A stretch of 64,000 nucleotides of DNA from Trichaptum fuscoviolaceum (GCA_910574455.1 CAJSYZ010000001.1:2959424-3023423); one strand, 5' to 3'; shown: positions 25,641-37,857, counted from the stretch's first letter. Numbers and translations are program-made. Notes: a model not told the origin generated them from the sequence alone.

Positions 25641-28216
25641 ATGAGTGAGATACACTTTGTCTTTGAAAAGCCCGAGAAGGCAGTACGACCAGACAAAAAG
25701 CGCTCCAGACTGGTGACATCTTGTGACGCCTGGTATGTTAGCTTCTGGTCTGCTGCGCTGGAAATATGCTAATTGGAGACTCATCGTAATTGTGCAGCCG
25801 TACTAAAAAGATCAAGTGTCGACCTACTAGCAATGGCGACGACATATGCGAGTCATGCAAAGCAACAGAAACTCGTTGCGTCTATGAAGAGCGTGATCGT
25901 ATTCGTGCAGAGCGCGGAATCGCGAACTTCACGGTGGCACCCAGTAACGAGGCGTCCACTTCCAACCAAGGCCCATCTCGTGCGTTAGCATCGCGTGCGA
26001 GTTCGTCTTTCCCGAGTTCATCATCTTACTCTGTTGGCCCTGTAAAGCCGACTCTAGCAGTGCAGGACCACAGCAGGAGCAATCCCCCTCCAAATCCGCC
26101 TAGCTCAAGTTATTTTTTTCCTTCCGCAGATGTGAATCCCGAAGGAAATTGTTTAGATAATTACCCGCCACTCTTTGATCCGTACCGACCTTACTACCCT
26201 CACTCTCGTTTGCTTCCGCATCTTGTCGACGTGTTTCTCGCTTATGCAGGAGGCATCTTTCCATTCCTCGACCCTGAAGATACAATGTCTGCTGCTGTTT
26301 CTGGAACCTTGCTTCCTTCAATTGCGAATGCCGTCTCTGCTTATGCTGCGAGGTTCGAGGTCTTCATCTCCGAGCTGAAACAACTCCCGATTTTCTTTAT
26401 TAACAGATTTTCCGACAAAGTTCCGCAGTCACCGGAAGGAAGACACTTTTCTGGAGACTCTTACCTAGAAGCTGCGAAGGTAAGGTATCACTGGTTTTGA
26501 TTCCAGGTGATGTTTTACGACTTATATTTGCGTAGTCTTCTCTTGTCATTGAAGATCATGGGACAATGGATCGCATTCATGCCCAAATTCTGATTGCTTG
26601 GACAGAAAATGGACGTGGGAAAACAAACAGTGAGGCCCCACTTTTTCATGAGTTTCGTTTACTCATTCATCTTGATTTAGATTTCTGGGAGTATAGTCGA
26701 GTATGTGAACTCTTTTTTTGCAAAGATTTTGAGCTAAACATATCAGCAGTCGGCAGCTTTAGCTGCTTTAGAACTTAGGCTTGGATCTGAAGATTGCATC
26801 TGCATGGAATCATCGGAAAAGATACGAAACAATCTCCGTACGACATTTTGGTCGGTGGTATGGATGGAGCTCGTGGCGGGTTCTGGTGTGTTGCAAAGAG
26901 CGAGAAGAGACTTGTTGTAAAGCGCTAACAGTTCAAATCGTGTTATTCAGTCGTCGGGAAAAGTCCACTCTTCGATTTGAATGAATGTACAACAAGCATG
27001 CCCTCTCCAGAACTACTTTTCCGCGGTTCGCTATCTCGAGTGGCTATGTATGGTGCATTGCGATCTGTATTCGTTGCTATGAGAACTTTGAATGGTGCTG
27101 CAAACGTTGGGAAACCCAGTAGTCCTTCAACATACAGAGATGCTAGCCTCCGGTGCGCCTTGTCCTTTTCCGATAACTTCATGTCGAAAATAAGACTATC
27201 TTAGGCAAATACAATATGCAGTTACGGAAATGAGGGATGCATTGAGTCCTACCTTGTTGTTCAATAGAGATAACTTCGCACTAGCTGAGATAGGACGAGA
27301 GGGATACATCCTTTATTTGGTGCATGTACTAACCCATAGCATGGTCGTAGTAGCACATTGCCCCACTATGTTCTTCACCTCACAGTCTATAGACAGTGTG
27401 ATTGAGTATCCGCGGCTGGATGTCGCTTGGACTGTGAGTAAATTTACGTCCAATTTAATGATATACTTTTGACCTCCTATTTATTTTGTACTAGTCTGCC
27501 GTGACAATAATCGACATCTATCTCACTATACGAGAGATTAATCACAGAGCCCCCGTCGCTCTTTCGTCATTCTTCTTACCCATCTCAATGGCAAGAGGTG
27601 CGCTCATGATGGCTGGATCAAACCCGAGGAGCGTAACAGATGGTCTTCTCATCCCACTCGCACAGTTTGAGGATATGAACCATGTTTACCTGGCTCACAG
27701 CATGGACCTCCTGGTAGCTTTATCTACGTGCGTTTTCCCTCTAGTCGACTATTCGTGATCTGATAAAGTCTTCTATATACATAGTTATTGGGCGAACATG
27801 CTGGAAATTAAAATTGCCGCTCAACCTGTAGCTCTGTATGGCACACAAACTACGTTGTCGCACCGGCGTGTTCATCAAGCACCGATGTCAGCATTCTATC
27901 TGGGTTAGCATTTATTTCGCATACTCAACAGACCAATGCTGATGATGTGCCTTTAAAAAAAGTAACGAATTCGCCCTTAGATTTCTATGCCCAGGCCTCT
28001 CAGCCTACCCAAAACTTTTATCAAGATTTCGCACCGTCGGTTTCAATTTTTGATACCGATGTTTGGCACATACACCATACTATACATAAACCATTAGAAA
28101 TCGCGGTCAATCCTTCAAGAGACGATCGAGATACTGACCAGGCACATTCATCATCTCATTCCTTACTCGAACTTGTCACCCTCCCAGTACATAACATGTA
28201 TGATAACTTACATTGA
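25641..28216 (+). CDS. Zn2Cys6 fungal transcription factor
   Basis: A nuclear DNA-binding regulator with an N-terminal binuclear zinc cluster. It starts MSEIHFVFEKPEKAVRPDKK, and the cluster reads C-x2-C-x6-C-x9-C-x2-C-x6-C (CDACRTKKIKC, then CESCKATETRC). An intron splits the second to third cysteine segment: the donor follows GACGCCTG at about 25733 and the acceptor ends in GTGCAG at 25799. A Ser/Pro linker follows, then a long helical region across eight or so exons (LPHLVDVFLAYAGGIFPFLD, KIRNNLRTTFWSVVWMELVA, ISMARGALMMAG). This region fits the middle homology region of fungal zinc-cluster factors. The last exon ends LPVHNMYDNLH. Target genes cannot be inferred. The neighbouring alpha-xylosidase is a possible but unproven target. 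Confidence 0.85.
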
Positions 28217-28726
28217 CCGCTTCACTGCTAGATATCGTGGATATGCCTACGAGTATCTTGTATCTGCCTCGACCTCTGCTAGAATAATGCATAGATAATG
28301 TTACATAGTTTACTCCTCTATAAAGAAGTACATCCACAGTTTGAATCCATGAATTTGCTCCTGGTCGATTCATCGGAAGTCCTAGTGACAATTGTGGGTT
28401 TCGTCGATCGTCTAAAAGGAGAATTAGCCTAGTTAAGCTTTATGCGCTTCTAAAATATCGGAGGTAATAACTCAGTTGCGAAGGACATTGAGATCCAAAA
28501 TTTGTCTCCTGAAAAAGGTGGCTTAGCTCAGACTGAAAGGATATGTGTAGCTGCGTTCAGGTAATAATGACAACAGCTTTTTTTTCAATTATTTGCGAAC
28601 GCTGTGGGTGCACAGCAGAGCCCGCTACCAATGTTGGGTAGTTCTATTACATTTTAGAATGTATAAATTTCTTATATATACATATGTGACAATGATTATA
28701 AGTTATAAGAGTCTTTCTTATGCAAA

Positions 28727-29020
28727 TGAAAGGAGGCCGTCCGCGTCCTCGTCCGGCGCGCTCGCTTTGCTCGCGCCCCCGTTCTCGGACACCGAGTCGC
28801 ACAGAAACCATACATTGTGAATGATATAAGTAACTTGTAAGTACCAATTTAGTGATTATAATTTATACAAGATATTTTATGTGAAAAGGAAGCTGTGCGG
28901 CATCCTTGTCCGCCGCGCTCGCTTCGCTCAACCCGGACACGGAGACTGTGTGGACCAAAGTAAACTTACTGTAATTAACTTAATACATCCATTGTAAGCA
29001 ATTTAAGTAACTTGTAAGTG
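28727..29020. repeat. Two diverged tandem copies of a GC-core module
   Basis: Each copy has a GC-rich core containing CGCGCTCGCTT (28757 and 28914), preceded by a GAAAGGAGGC or AAAAGGAAGC type lead-in. Each is followed by an AT-rich arm ending in TAAGTAACTTGTAAGT (28827-28842 and 29004-29019). The period is about 157-177 bp, and the copies differ by many substitutions and small indels. This could be a tandem miniature element. No open frame spans it. Confidence 0.7.
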
Positions 29021-29069
29021 AACCTAAGTTCGGCACTTTGTATTTACCGAAAGGCCGGCCTAGACTAAA

Positions 29070-29090
29070 ATCACATGATATTCACGTGAT
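29070..29090. promoter_or_regulatory. Near-perfect palindrome with CACGTG core
   Basis: Left arm ATCACATGA, right arm TCACGTGAT, three bases apart, with one mismatch between the arms. The right arm contains CACGTG, the E-box bound by bHLH factors in fungi. It lies 180 bp downstream of the alpha-xylosidase stop, so a promoter role for that gene is unlikely. It may belong to the repeat module. Confidence 0.45.
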
Positions 29091-29137
29091 AAATAAGGTT
29101 TTGACTGAAAAAAGTGACAATCAGTACGCCTTTAGAA

Positions 29138-29155
29138 CCCGCTAGGGGTAGCGGG
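29138..29155. repeat. GC inverted repeat (6-bp stem, 6-base loop)
   Basis: CCCGCT and AGCGGG form a perfect 6-bp stem around AGGGGT. It sits between the palindrome and the 3' end of the alpha-xylosidase gene. It could mark the edge of a small inserted element or influence 3'-end formation. Confidence 0.4.
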
Positions 29156-29269
29156 AATTACGCAAATGACACATCGTTATCTCAAATTTTCATCATCATT
29201 GGCATGCTACAGGAGACAATGTAACCACGAGCGGCGGAGTGATCAACATGCGAATGCAGATCCGATGTA

Positions 29270-32200
29270 TTACAACTTAATCAACTTCAGAACTACCTCC
29301 TGTTCGCCCTTGCCGACCGCCACCTTCCCCGAGCCAGAGTCCGCAACTCCATATGAGGATGAATAATACGAGATTGATGCCAAATCGACAGATCCATTCG
29401 GCACAGAAACCTTTACTTCGCTGTCCTTCCTCACCACTCTGACAATCCCCGCAATCTCCGCTCCTTTTCCAGTCGGAACCTGAATGTCAACCTTGTTACC
29501 TTCATCAAGCTCATAGACCCTGACTTCCAGGGCCTTATTGTATTCATAGTCGGGCTTTCTTGTTTTCTCCGGCCCGAGTAAGACAACGCTACCCTGCCGT
29601 ACCCAAAGAGGAATATCATCTAATGCGACCTTCTCTTTGATCCATGTAGGTCCTTGGACAACACGCTGCGGGTTATAGAATGATGTCCAACGTCCGGCTG
29701 GCAGATAGTACTCCGTTTCTTCATCGGCGGAGACAAAGACAGGGGCGACAAGAAGCGAAGGCCCTAGCATATATTGCTGATCAAGATGGTGCGTCGTTCG
29801 ATCATCAATGAACTCGAGGAACATAGCACGCATAAGCGGGTGACCTTTAAGATGTGCTTCGATAGCCTAAAACGGTGTGGATGAGTACAGAAGAAAGTAT
29901 CATTGAGAGCTTTGCGCGCACGTAGTTATACAGATACGGCATGAGTCTGTGTTTTGTCTCGACGAACTTGGCGAGTGTTTTTGAAGCATCTTCACCGTAC
30001 ACCCACGGCACTCTGTACGAGGCAGATCCGTGCAAACGGGAATGCGTAGAGAATAATCCAAATGCCACCCAGCGATGGTAAATTTCCGGGGGAGGATGGC
30101 CCTGGATAACAGAGTTAGAAAGTAATTCATAATTGAATACTCTATATAATCACCTCAAACCCTCCAATATCATGGGAAGCAAAGCCAAACCCAGAGACGG
30201 TCAAACTGAGTGCTCCACGCATGGCTTCTGCCATGGCCTCGAATGTAGACTCGCAGTCACCACCCCAGTGCTATGGATGATTTGATAAGTATGTATTATA
30301 GGATAGCCTTAAAATATAACTGACGACCGGGAAACGTTGTCCTCCAGCAGCAGCCGTACGCGCGAACACAACTGCCTCATGTTTTCCAAATCGCTTCTCG
30401 AGTAAACCAAACACGAGTTCGTTGTATTGCACGGCATAGCTGTTGTGCATACGCATGGGGTCCGATCCGTCGTGGAAAACGACATTCGCATGAGGAATGC
30501 GTTCACCGAAGTCAGTCTGAGCAGAATGTCAATACACTCCAAATGAGTTACGGTTAACATGGAGCTTAAAATACCTTGAAGCAATCAACGCCTAGGTCAA
30601 TGAGTTCCTCCAACTTCCCTGCGTACCATTCTCGGGCCTTCGGGTTAGTTACGTCCAAGATACCAAGACCTGGTTGCCATAGGTCCCATCTTTAATCGCA
30701 TTGTGATTCACTAGAATGAATGTGGATGCCACAGAGCACATTGTACTCACTGCCAAGGCGATCCATCCGTGCGTTTAATCAAATAGCCGCCCTTAACAGC
30801 TTCTTTGAATATCGGCGAGATTTGCGAGATGTATGGATTGACTAGGAATTGTGTACTTTTAGTAGAAGAGATAAACCCCATGTCAGAAAATTAGAACACG
30901 TACTCCAGACGCAAACCTTTACGCCATATTTGGACTTTATGTCCGAGATGTAGTGTTTCGGATCCGGGAAATTTTCAGGATCGAAGGTGAACGAACACCT
31001 ATTTTGCTATCAGTATTCTAGATCCGATACGGTTTCATAGTGCGCTGTACCATTCGTATTGCTTCATCCAAAAGCAGTCGAAGTGGAACACACGAACATG
31101 GCAGTCGCGATCGTGCATTCCTTGCAAGAACCCAGATACGGTCTTAGAGTCGTAATCCGTGAGAAAGGATGTGGAAAGCCATAACCCGAAGGTCCAGGCT
31201 GGTGGTAAGCTGCAAATGAGTTCAGTGACCGTCTTCTTGGAAGAAACAGGAAAACCTACGCTGGGCGACCTGTCAGTTGTGTATAACGGTCCAAAATCTT
31301 TTTCACATTTATGAGATCAAAGGAAGCCAAGTCTTAAAGACCTCTTGACTGACCTGTAGTGGTGTCTCGCCGTATATCAAATACCATTCCAATGAAGTAT
31401 CCGCAACGCTGACACCAACTCGACTAATTTTTTCACTTCCAACCTCCACTTCCACCTCACCTGGGTGGTTGATAAAGATGCCATAGCCACGGTTGGAGAT
31501 GTAGAAAGGCACCGCCTTATACGCTTGTTCACTTGATGTTCCACCATCTTGGTTCCAAACGCTAACCGATTGTCCTTGAATCATTTTAAACTCGACTGCC
31601 TTGAACCCCTAAAATCTTTACAAGCTTACCATTCTTCACAAATGCTCCAAACCTTTCGCCAAGTCCATAGAAGAGCTCTCCTGGCGATATAGTCAGTTCC
31701 GAATTGATGTATCTCACGGTAGGGGGGGTCGTTCCGGGGTTCGGGTTCGAACTGGGGTCATTCGCCAGGCAAGACGTATTTGTTGCAGAATTCAAGGTCC
31801 ATTTATACGGAACGTCAATAACTGCCTGATGCTTGTAGCCCGCTGAGGCGAGAGTTTTTCTAGGAGACTTGAAGGTAATCGTGTAAGGATTAGATGTGAT
31901 CTCCGCAGTAAGATCGCCGGAGGAGATCTTCAACGTGGAGTCCACCTTCGATAGAGATGCCTTTGGGTTTGGTTTCACATCAGGGAATAGCTGGATTTCA
32001 GGATAAGGATCTGAGTGCTGTTTACAACAATCGCGTTCAGCTTCTGGGTCGATTGAAAGGTAAACTAGATAATGCAGCAAACTTGCCTTGAAGTGATCGA
32101 TCGTAACCCCAATCACACCCTCAGTTGGTGCGTGGACCTTGACGCTCAGCAAAGGACCACCAAGAGTGTCACCACGATGGCGGATAGGTTTCGTCGCGAC

Positions 32201-32305
32201 TTGCAAATGATAGGCATCGTCTTCGACGGACTGTCCAACGACCTGGAGCCCATAGTAGGCCCGGACGTTGTGTTTGAGCAACCAGAAGCCATCATTGAAC
32301 TTCAT
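29270..32305 (-). CDS. GH31 alpha-xylosidase/alpha-glucosidase
   Basis: A glycoside hydrolase family 31 enzyme, most like the YicI-type alpha-xylosidases that release alpha-linked xylose from xyloglucan oligosaccharides. The start MKFNDGFWLLKHNVRAYYG at 32303-32305 is chosen because YicI-type enzymes start this way; the open frame upstream is not similar. Ordered motifs are FYGLGERFGAFVKNG, HVRVFHFDCFWMKQ, FPDPKHYI, WQPGLGILDVTNPKAREW, and GVDCFK|TDFGERI with the nucleophile Asp just after an intron. These are followed by FARTAAAGGQRFPV, HWGGDCEST with the likely acid/base Asp, GFGFASHDIGGFE, and the beta-sandwich C terminus (YLPAGRWTSFYNP). It spans about ten exons. No N-terminal signal peptide is evident, so an intracellular enzyme is likely. 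Confidence 0.88.
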
Positions 32306-32753
32306 GGCCGATGTAAGGGGGGAAGAGAGATACGCTGCACAGAGAGGGCATGTTCTTCTAGACTTATGAGGTCTGAGGTTGTCGAGCGTGACGTGCGATG
32401 CTGCCGAATCCACGGACCGTCCAGACCAAAAGCCAGTGCGGACCGCCTAGTTTCTCCGAAGATTGTCAGAGTCGATAAAGCATCGCGGCTGTCGATGACG
32501 AACATATCAGTAAGTTGCCCCTAAGATGACATATGAGAGAAAGCGAAGATTGGGCTTTGTGTCTGCAACGAGCTGGCGGTGTCCAAGTCTTTCACAACCG
32601 TTCCTTCGACAAAGTCTGTCTCCGGTTCGTCGGACCGGTAACCGGCATATTGCTGACCATTCGCTAACTGCTTGTATTATCTCTTGCCATCGAGCACTTC
32701 AAAGGAGCCTCTGTTGAGTCGGCACGGAGCTCCCATTGCACATCTGTATATCC
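32306..32753. promoter_or_regulatory. Divergent promoter region, 448 bp
   Basis: This lies between the starts of the alpha-xylosidase (minus) and the dehydratase (plus). An open frame continues upstream of the xylosidase start on the minus strand but carries no similarity to the family. No distinct operator was recognised. Confidence 0.5.
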
Positions 32754-34145
32754 ATGGCAAATAGTTCAGCTGCACCCGACGACAAGCTGTGGTCCGAAAC
32801 TCCCCTCATATTCTCAAGCCATCTATCATCCTTGCTAGATTGCAACGTATATCTCAAGCTTGAGGTCTGTATCCTCATCCACAATTGAGCTGCTATCCTC
32901 TGTCTCACCGTCTTGCTGCTGCATGTCCACAGAACTTGCAACCTTCACAGTCTTTCAAATACAGAGGAATATCTCACTTCGCTCAAGTAGCAAAGATCAA
33001 ATACGGCCCGAACACTCGACTTGTCGTCGCTTCCGCAGGCAACGCAGGGCTAGCTGTCGCTACTGCTGCAAACAATCTCGGCCTTAGATGCACCGTTTTT
33101 CTTCCTGTGGCAGTCACCCAGAATGTCTGTGACCTCCTTAAGAAAGAAAATGCAGAGGTGGTAATCGCCGGGCAGTACTATCTTCAGTCGTTCCAGGAGG
33201 CGGAAAAAGCAGCCCAACTAGATCCAGATGCGTGAGTTCTTTTCGAAAGCATGGAAATGGACACCCGCTAACCCCGACCAAGTATTCTCGTGCCCGCTTA
33301 CGATCATGCTCTACTTTGGAAAGGACATAGTTCCATGATCGGGGAGATTTCCCACCAACTGGATAAAAAGCCCGATGCCATCTTCTGTAGCGTGGGTGGC
33401 GGTGGCCTTCTGAGTGGTGTTATAGTTGGCTGCAGACAAGTGGCCTGGGATGATGGTCAGCTTTAACCTTGTTGTCTCCACTGAAGACTGAGCAGATTGA
33501 CCTGAATGACTCCGAATAGTTCCCGTCGTGGCGCTTGAAACCCACGGCTCCGCCTGCTTCTATCATTCGATCTCCGTGAATGACAAGCAATGGAGGGAAG
33601 GGAAGACAGAGTCTGACGTATTCTGGACTTCTTTCGATGACGAACACCAAGTGAAGATAGCTCATGTTCGTGATATAACGTCGAAAGCTGCATCTTTGGG
33701 TGCGACTTCCCCTGCGGCTGCAGTAGTGAAGATGGCACTTGAGCGAGAAGGAGGTGTCACATGTGCTAAAGTGCCCGATGAAATGTGTATGGCTACATCG
33801 TGCCTCTTCGCAGGTTGGTGTTTTGAATGAGCTTTGACTTGAAGCCGTTGTGATTGACAAGCTACATATTATGCAGAGGATCATAAGTTTATCGTAGAGC
33901 TTGCCTGCGCCGCAACCCTATCCGCAGCCTATCATCCATCCTTCTTTTCTCACTTGCTTGAAGCATCCACCAGGTCCACTAAGTCGAATGCGGAGAAAAA
34001 GACGGTCGTAATGATTGTTTATGGAGGAGTGAAAATCTCCTTGGACGAGATGAAAGAATACGCAGAAGTCGCCCGGAAAGTCAAGTCAGAAGGTTCGCGA
34101 TGGGAGGTTGAATGTAATGGAGAGAGTTGGTCCATTCCTTCATAG
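32754..34145 (+). CDS. L-serine/L-threonine dehydratase (PLP)
   Basis: A fold-type II PLP enzyme that deaminates L-serine (and threonine) to pyruvate (2-oxobutyrate) and ammonia. The exons are 32754-32864, 32933-33231, 33283-33455, 33520-33813 and 33877-34145. The sum of 1146 nt gives 381 aa, uninterrupted. The Schiff-base lysine is in SQSFKYRG near residue 43, just after the first intron. SAGNAGLAVA binds the substrate/PLP carboxylate, and SVGGGGLLSG is the glycine loop that holds the PLP phosphate. These, with the C-terminal IVYGGVKISLDEM, match the SDS/Cha1-type serine dehydratases rather than the longer threonine deaminases, since there is no ACT domain. It is divergent from the alpha-xylosidase gene and tail-to-tail with PET100. 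Confidence 0.9.
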
Positions 34146-34305
34146 ATGTGGCACGGGTTGTTCGTAGTCTGTGCTTCTCATAAAATGCTACAAATATTGA
34201 GCAGCTGCCTGTTTAGTACATAGCTCATGTTTTAAACATGCATAGACTCGTAAAGAAAGTGGAAGAGGACGCACAACTTGGCATAAAGAGAATGTTCTTG
34301 TTCTC

Positions 34306-34677
34306 CTAGTTGCGATCCTGGTTCCTTTCCTGCTCTCTCTGCAACCTTCTCGCACGTTTATCCGCCATAATCCTCTCAAGCTCTTCTTTTAGCTTAGATT
34401 GATCCGCTGGAAGTACCTGACATATGTGTTAGGTCATAAGAATGCAGGTGATAACGACATGCGCTGCTTACTCGCACTGTTTTCTCAAGCGGGGGGAAGA
34501 TACGGTCTTTGTACTTTCACCAGACAAATGTCAGTCAGGTCCATTGGGTCCTTGCAAACGACTCACAGGCAGCACATTTTGCGTGTACCACTCAGGTTTT
34601 CCAAAGTGAACCATAGCAGCAAGAGGTAGGAAGAGATACATTCCAAATCTGAAGAACTCTAGGGTGGGGCCTGCCAT
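34306..34677 (-). CDS. PET100: Pet100-like cytochrome c oxidase assembly factor
   Basis: A small mitochondrial inner-membrane protein that helps assemble complex IV. The exons (minus) are 34567-34677, 34472-34513 and 34306-34416, giving 87 aa with exact codon joins. It begins MAGPTLEFFRFGMYLFLPLA, the Pet100 hallmark of a short N terminus, LE.FRF and a membrane helix. It continues YKDRIFPPLEKTVRVLPAD and ends in a highly charged helix (RARRLQREQERNQDRN). The upstream in-frame ATG at 34731 would add 18 residues not seen in the family, so the internal start is preferred. It is short enough to be missed by gene finders. Confidence 0.88.
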
Positions 34678-34995
34678 GCCTGTGTGAAGGTCGTGGTTAG
34701 AGATACAGATAGAAATAATGCAAGTCGGCATAACCGGGAGCGCGCCGAATGCTCCTCCTAAGTCAGCCGTAAACTTCCGTAAAGAATATAATTCATGTCA
34801 ATAAAATAGTAAGATCATGCCTACATTTGTATCACAAACTCAGGCAAGACGGGGAGATACATGATCGATGCACCGATATTTATCAAACGAGTTGTACGAA
34901 GGTATATTGATGTCAACAACTCGAAAAATAGCCTCTCGCAATCGCGCAAAAAGCTGTCCAAACAGTATATTCCAGAAAACTCAGCCATCCACAAT
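34678..34995. other. Short intergenic interval
   Basis: 318 bp between the COG4 stop and the PET100 start, both on the minus strand. It must hold the COG4 3' end and the PET100 promoter. Nothing else was recognised. Confidence 0.5.
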
Positions 34996-37857
34996 TTATA
35001 CTTTTAATCCAACGACCACCCGGGCTTCGTTCATCGATATTTTCCAAGCAATACCACTACTGCTGAAGAACTCGTCTACGTCGTCCTCCTGTCACAACAC
35101 ATATCAGAATGTCAGCGCGGGAATTTGAACTTTGTCACACCTTGTCAATATTTAGGAGGGTAGATATTTGTTGCAAACGTTGGAATTTCTCTCTTATATC
35201 ACCGAATATTGTCTGAGACGAAAGATAAGCGGAGATCGCTCGTATGTCGTGATCGAAACGTATGGCCCCAAGCTAAGAAAATTTTGAGACAAATGTATTT
35301 CAGTCAGATATGATAGAATTACCTCCGTGTATTTCAGAGTCATTATATATTTTTCCCAGGGACGCAGTATGACATCAATCGCTAGGCCGTAAAACGAGCG
35401 ATAGTTGGACTCCGTAAAAGTTTCCTATCGCGAATAATCAGTAAATGCTTCATCCTCATTCCTATATTTGAACCTTGAATCCTTCCACGAGCCCTTCCCA
35501 AGCTTTTACAAAGCGCTTGCGAACAAGGTCTTGATATTCAGCGTTTGCGTATCCGTCTTCATCAAGCACATATGATACGTCTCTGTAGACATCTGGTATC
35601 AGGTTGCGTAACCTTGGTCTGATTAGCTGGTTGAAAAGTTGATCAATCCCACTCTGCAAAATTCCGTCAGTGACGTCTTGATTGGTTCTAAATGTCACCT
35701 ACCTTTAGAGTCGACCTAAACTTAGGGACAACGGCGAGGAAGCTTGAGATAAATGAGGAGACATCAGATCTCTCTTTGTCCATAAAGTACTGAGAGAGAC
35801 TGGAGGAAGCCGATATATCTTTAACTAAACGTTCCATATGCCCAATAGACATATCGAGGTCGTTGAGTAGCACCTATGAAAAGAATGTCAACAACTACTT
35901 GCTTTCGCATTTAAGGCATAGAGAATGAAACCGTACAATGAAGCTAAGTCGGGTTTCCCTCTCCGACTTCTCCGAACGAGACGTGTTGTGGGGGACGCCG
36001 CTATTGCGATAAACATCATCGAGCTTGCGCGCAATTGCACCAGCATAGTCATTTTCTATAACCTCCCGAAATCGGCTTACGGTTCCTTTCAAAGCGACGA
36101 CAGAGCCTGTCGAAAGTAGACGAGAAAGCACTGTCTTCAAAAGGTAGAATGCAAGATCTGGGACATTTGTCGTCGGTGGGTTCTGGGAAAGGTCCAGACT
36201 GGACGTCTTGTGGGCCTGTACACGAGTTTGTGTAAACATGTCTGGTACATATCTTACGCTTGGTGCTCTCGCACCTGTGTTATGATGTTGCGTAGATACC
36301 AGATCTCCATAGGAATGTAATATCTGGAGAGCAGGGCGTCAAAAAGATTGCGGCATTCCGATTCTTCAATTAAACTGGTGACAGCTGCCTCTTCGGCCTC
36401 TAGGGAGTCCTGCTTTCCATGTGACACTATCTGTCTGTCCTGTTCAGCCGTGTCGTCCTCGTCGACTGTATTTTCCTTGGAAATATGAGCATATATCTAC
36501 ATGAACGTGAAACCTCTTACCAAAAGTCTGTTGTGCAAAAACCTACGAAAAGCGCTGTATCTCATAACCATCGCTGCCATCTCTGTAAGAACCTTGTCAA
36601 TTTCTCGTGGATCTACGCCCTCGTCATCCGTCTGTGACGCTTGCGGTTTACGAGTAAGAATTTGTGCTGTTAAGGACGTCTCTGAGAGCTAAACCGAGGG
36701 AATGTAAATCGACATTATTAGAACAACATTTTATGATCAGCTCTTGCCTTCCGTTTCATTGATCTCTCTTCTTCCCATCCTTCGAGAAGGCGCTTGACGG
36801 CCTTCCCGCACTCTTGAATCAAACTTTTGGCAACGAATTGCATTTTCCGAGGGCCATAATACTTTTCAACGACTGGCTGATGTTGGTCAACTATGCTGCA
36901 AACACTTTCAAAAACTGCTGTGAACGATGTGACATAGTACAACGGAGAAGAAGCTTTACGTCGACCGGAATCAGTATCAAGGTCAGTAACAGTAACAATA
37001 GCGGGAGACTCACTCTTCGCCGTCGTGGGTGCTCTCGTCTGCACAAGATCGACAACGAACGAGGCGTATGCCTGTAGCCCTTCCTGCTCCCAGCCAATAG
37101 GAGGGAAAAGCTTGAAGAATCTAGTAGCTGAAGTTGCATCGCGAGCACGGGACGCCTCCCCGAATTGTCGCAGGAAGACGTCACGAAGAAGTTCTCTCAT
37201 GGTTTGCAGAGCTTGAGCAGGGGGCAAGGGCTGGTCTGCAGTAGGCTGGCTTGCATAACAGTATGAATAAGACGCATTTAAGTGATGGATAAATTTCATT
37301 GCTACTGACAACAGCAGATTCTGAGAAAGGCCCGGCGATGACTTCCAGTGGTAATGTCATTGCACGAGCACAGACACGGGCTGCTGTTTCCCAGTCCTGC
37401 GAGTCAATGCTTCCCTGAAGGTCGGAAAGTGCGGACTAATAGGGCAGTGTTTTAGAAGAGCTACGTCCTAGGAATACAGACGTTTACTTACTTTCAACTC
37501 CATGACTTGACCAACTCTTTCGGCGGCTTCTCTGACACGTCGCATTTCCTCATCCAGGAGCCTGACACGGTCGCCCACTCGCCGGGCAGTCTTCGCAGTC
37601 GCAGAAACATTCTCCTCCAGAAGCACGGCATCATCTCGCAGCTCATCCAGTTGTGAGTTCAGTGACTTGAGGTTGTTCAGAGACGATTCAATTGGTGCTT
37701 TGTTTGTAACAAGAGTTGTTAGAGATTCGGAAAGTGTTGTCTCCTCTTCATCTAAGGAGGTCAAAGCAGCTAAGATATCGGGAAGTGAAGTAAGGGAGGT
37801 AGGAGATGGTCGATTTCCAGCGTTGGCATTGCTACCGCCCATAGATGCCATACGCAC
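34996..37857 (-). CDS. COG4: Conserved oligomeric Golgi complex subunit 4
   Basis: A component of the COG tethering complex that acts in retrograde vesicle traffic within the Golgi. It begins MRMASMGGSNANAG and has an N-terminal coiled coil (LDEEETTLSESLTTLV, LNSQLDELRDDAVLLEENV) followed by RRVGDRVRLLDEEMRRVREA. The middle region reads LRDVFLRQFGEASRARD, RFFKLFPPIGWEQEGLQAYA and VVEKYYGPRKMQFVAKSL. The C-terminal part is GIDQLFNQLIRPRLRNLI, RPWEKYIMTLKYTELGAIRF and a final DEFFSSSGIAWKISMNEARV. FPxxGxExEGLxxY and the RPWE..I segment are characteristic of Cog4. About ten exons. The ATG six bases downstream (MASMGG) is an equally good start. It is divergent from PRP38 across 120 bp. Confidence 0.88.

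Larger units (their letters stand above)
28217..29269. other. AT-rich gene-free interval
   Basis: About 1 kb between two convergent genes. Its left half is plain AT-rich DNA. Its right half carries two copies of a GC-rich module in AT-rich surroundings (28733-29020), a near-perfect 21-bp palindrome and a short GC hairpin, listed separately. No coding frame of interest was seen. Confidence 0.7.

Noticed and set aside
28727..29020. Possible CRISPR array or bacterial insertion because of regular GC-rich repeats
   Set aside because: Only two diverged copies exist, with no uniform spacers, in a clearly eukaryotic nuclear context.
32303..32413. N-terminal extension of the alpha-xylosidase to 32413
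   Set aside because: The added 36 residues do not resemble GH31 proteins, whereas MKFNDGFW is the usual start of this branch.
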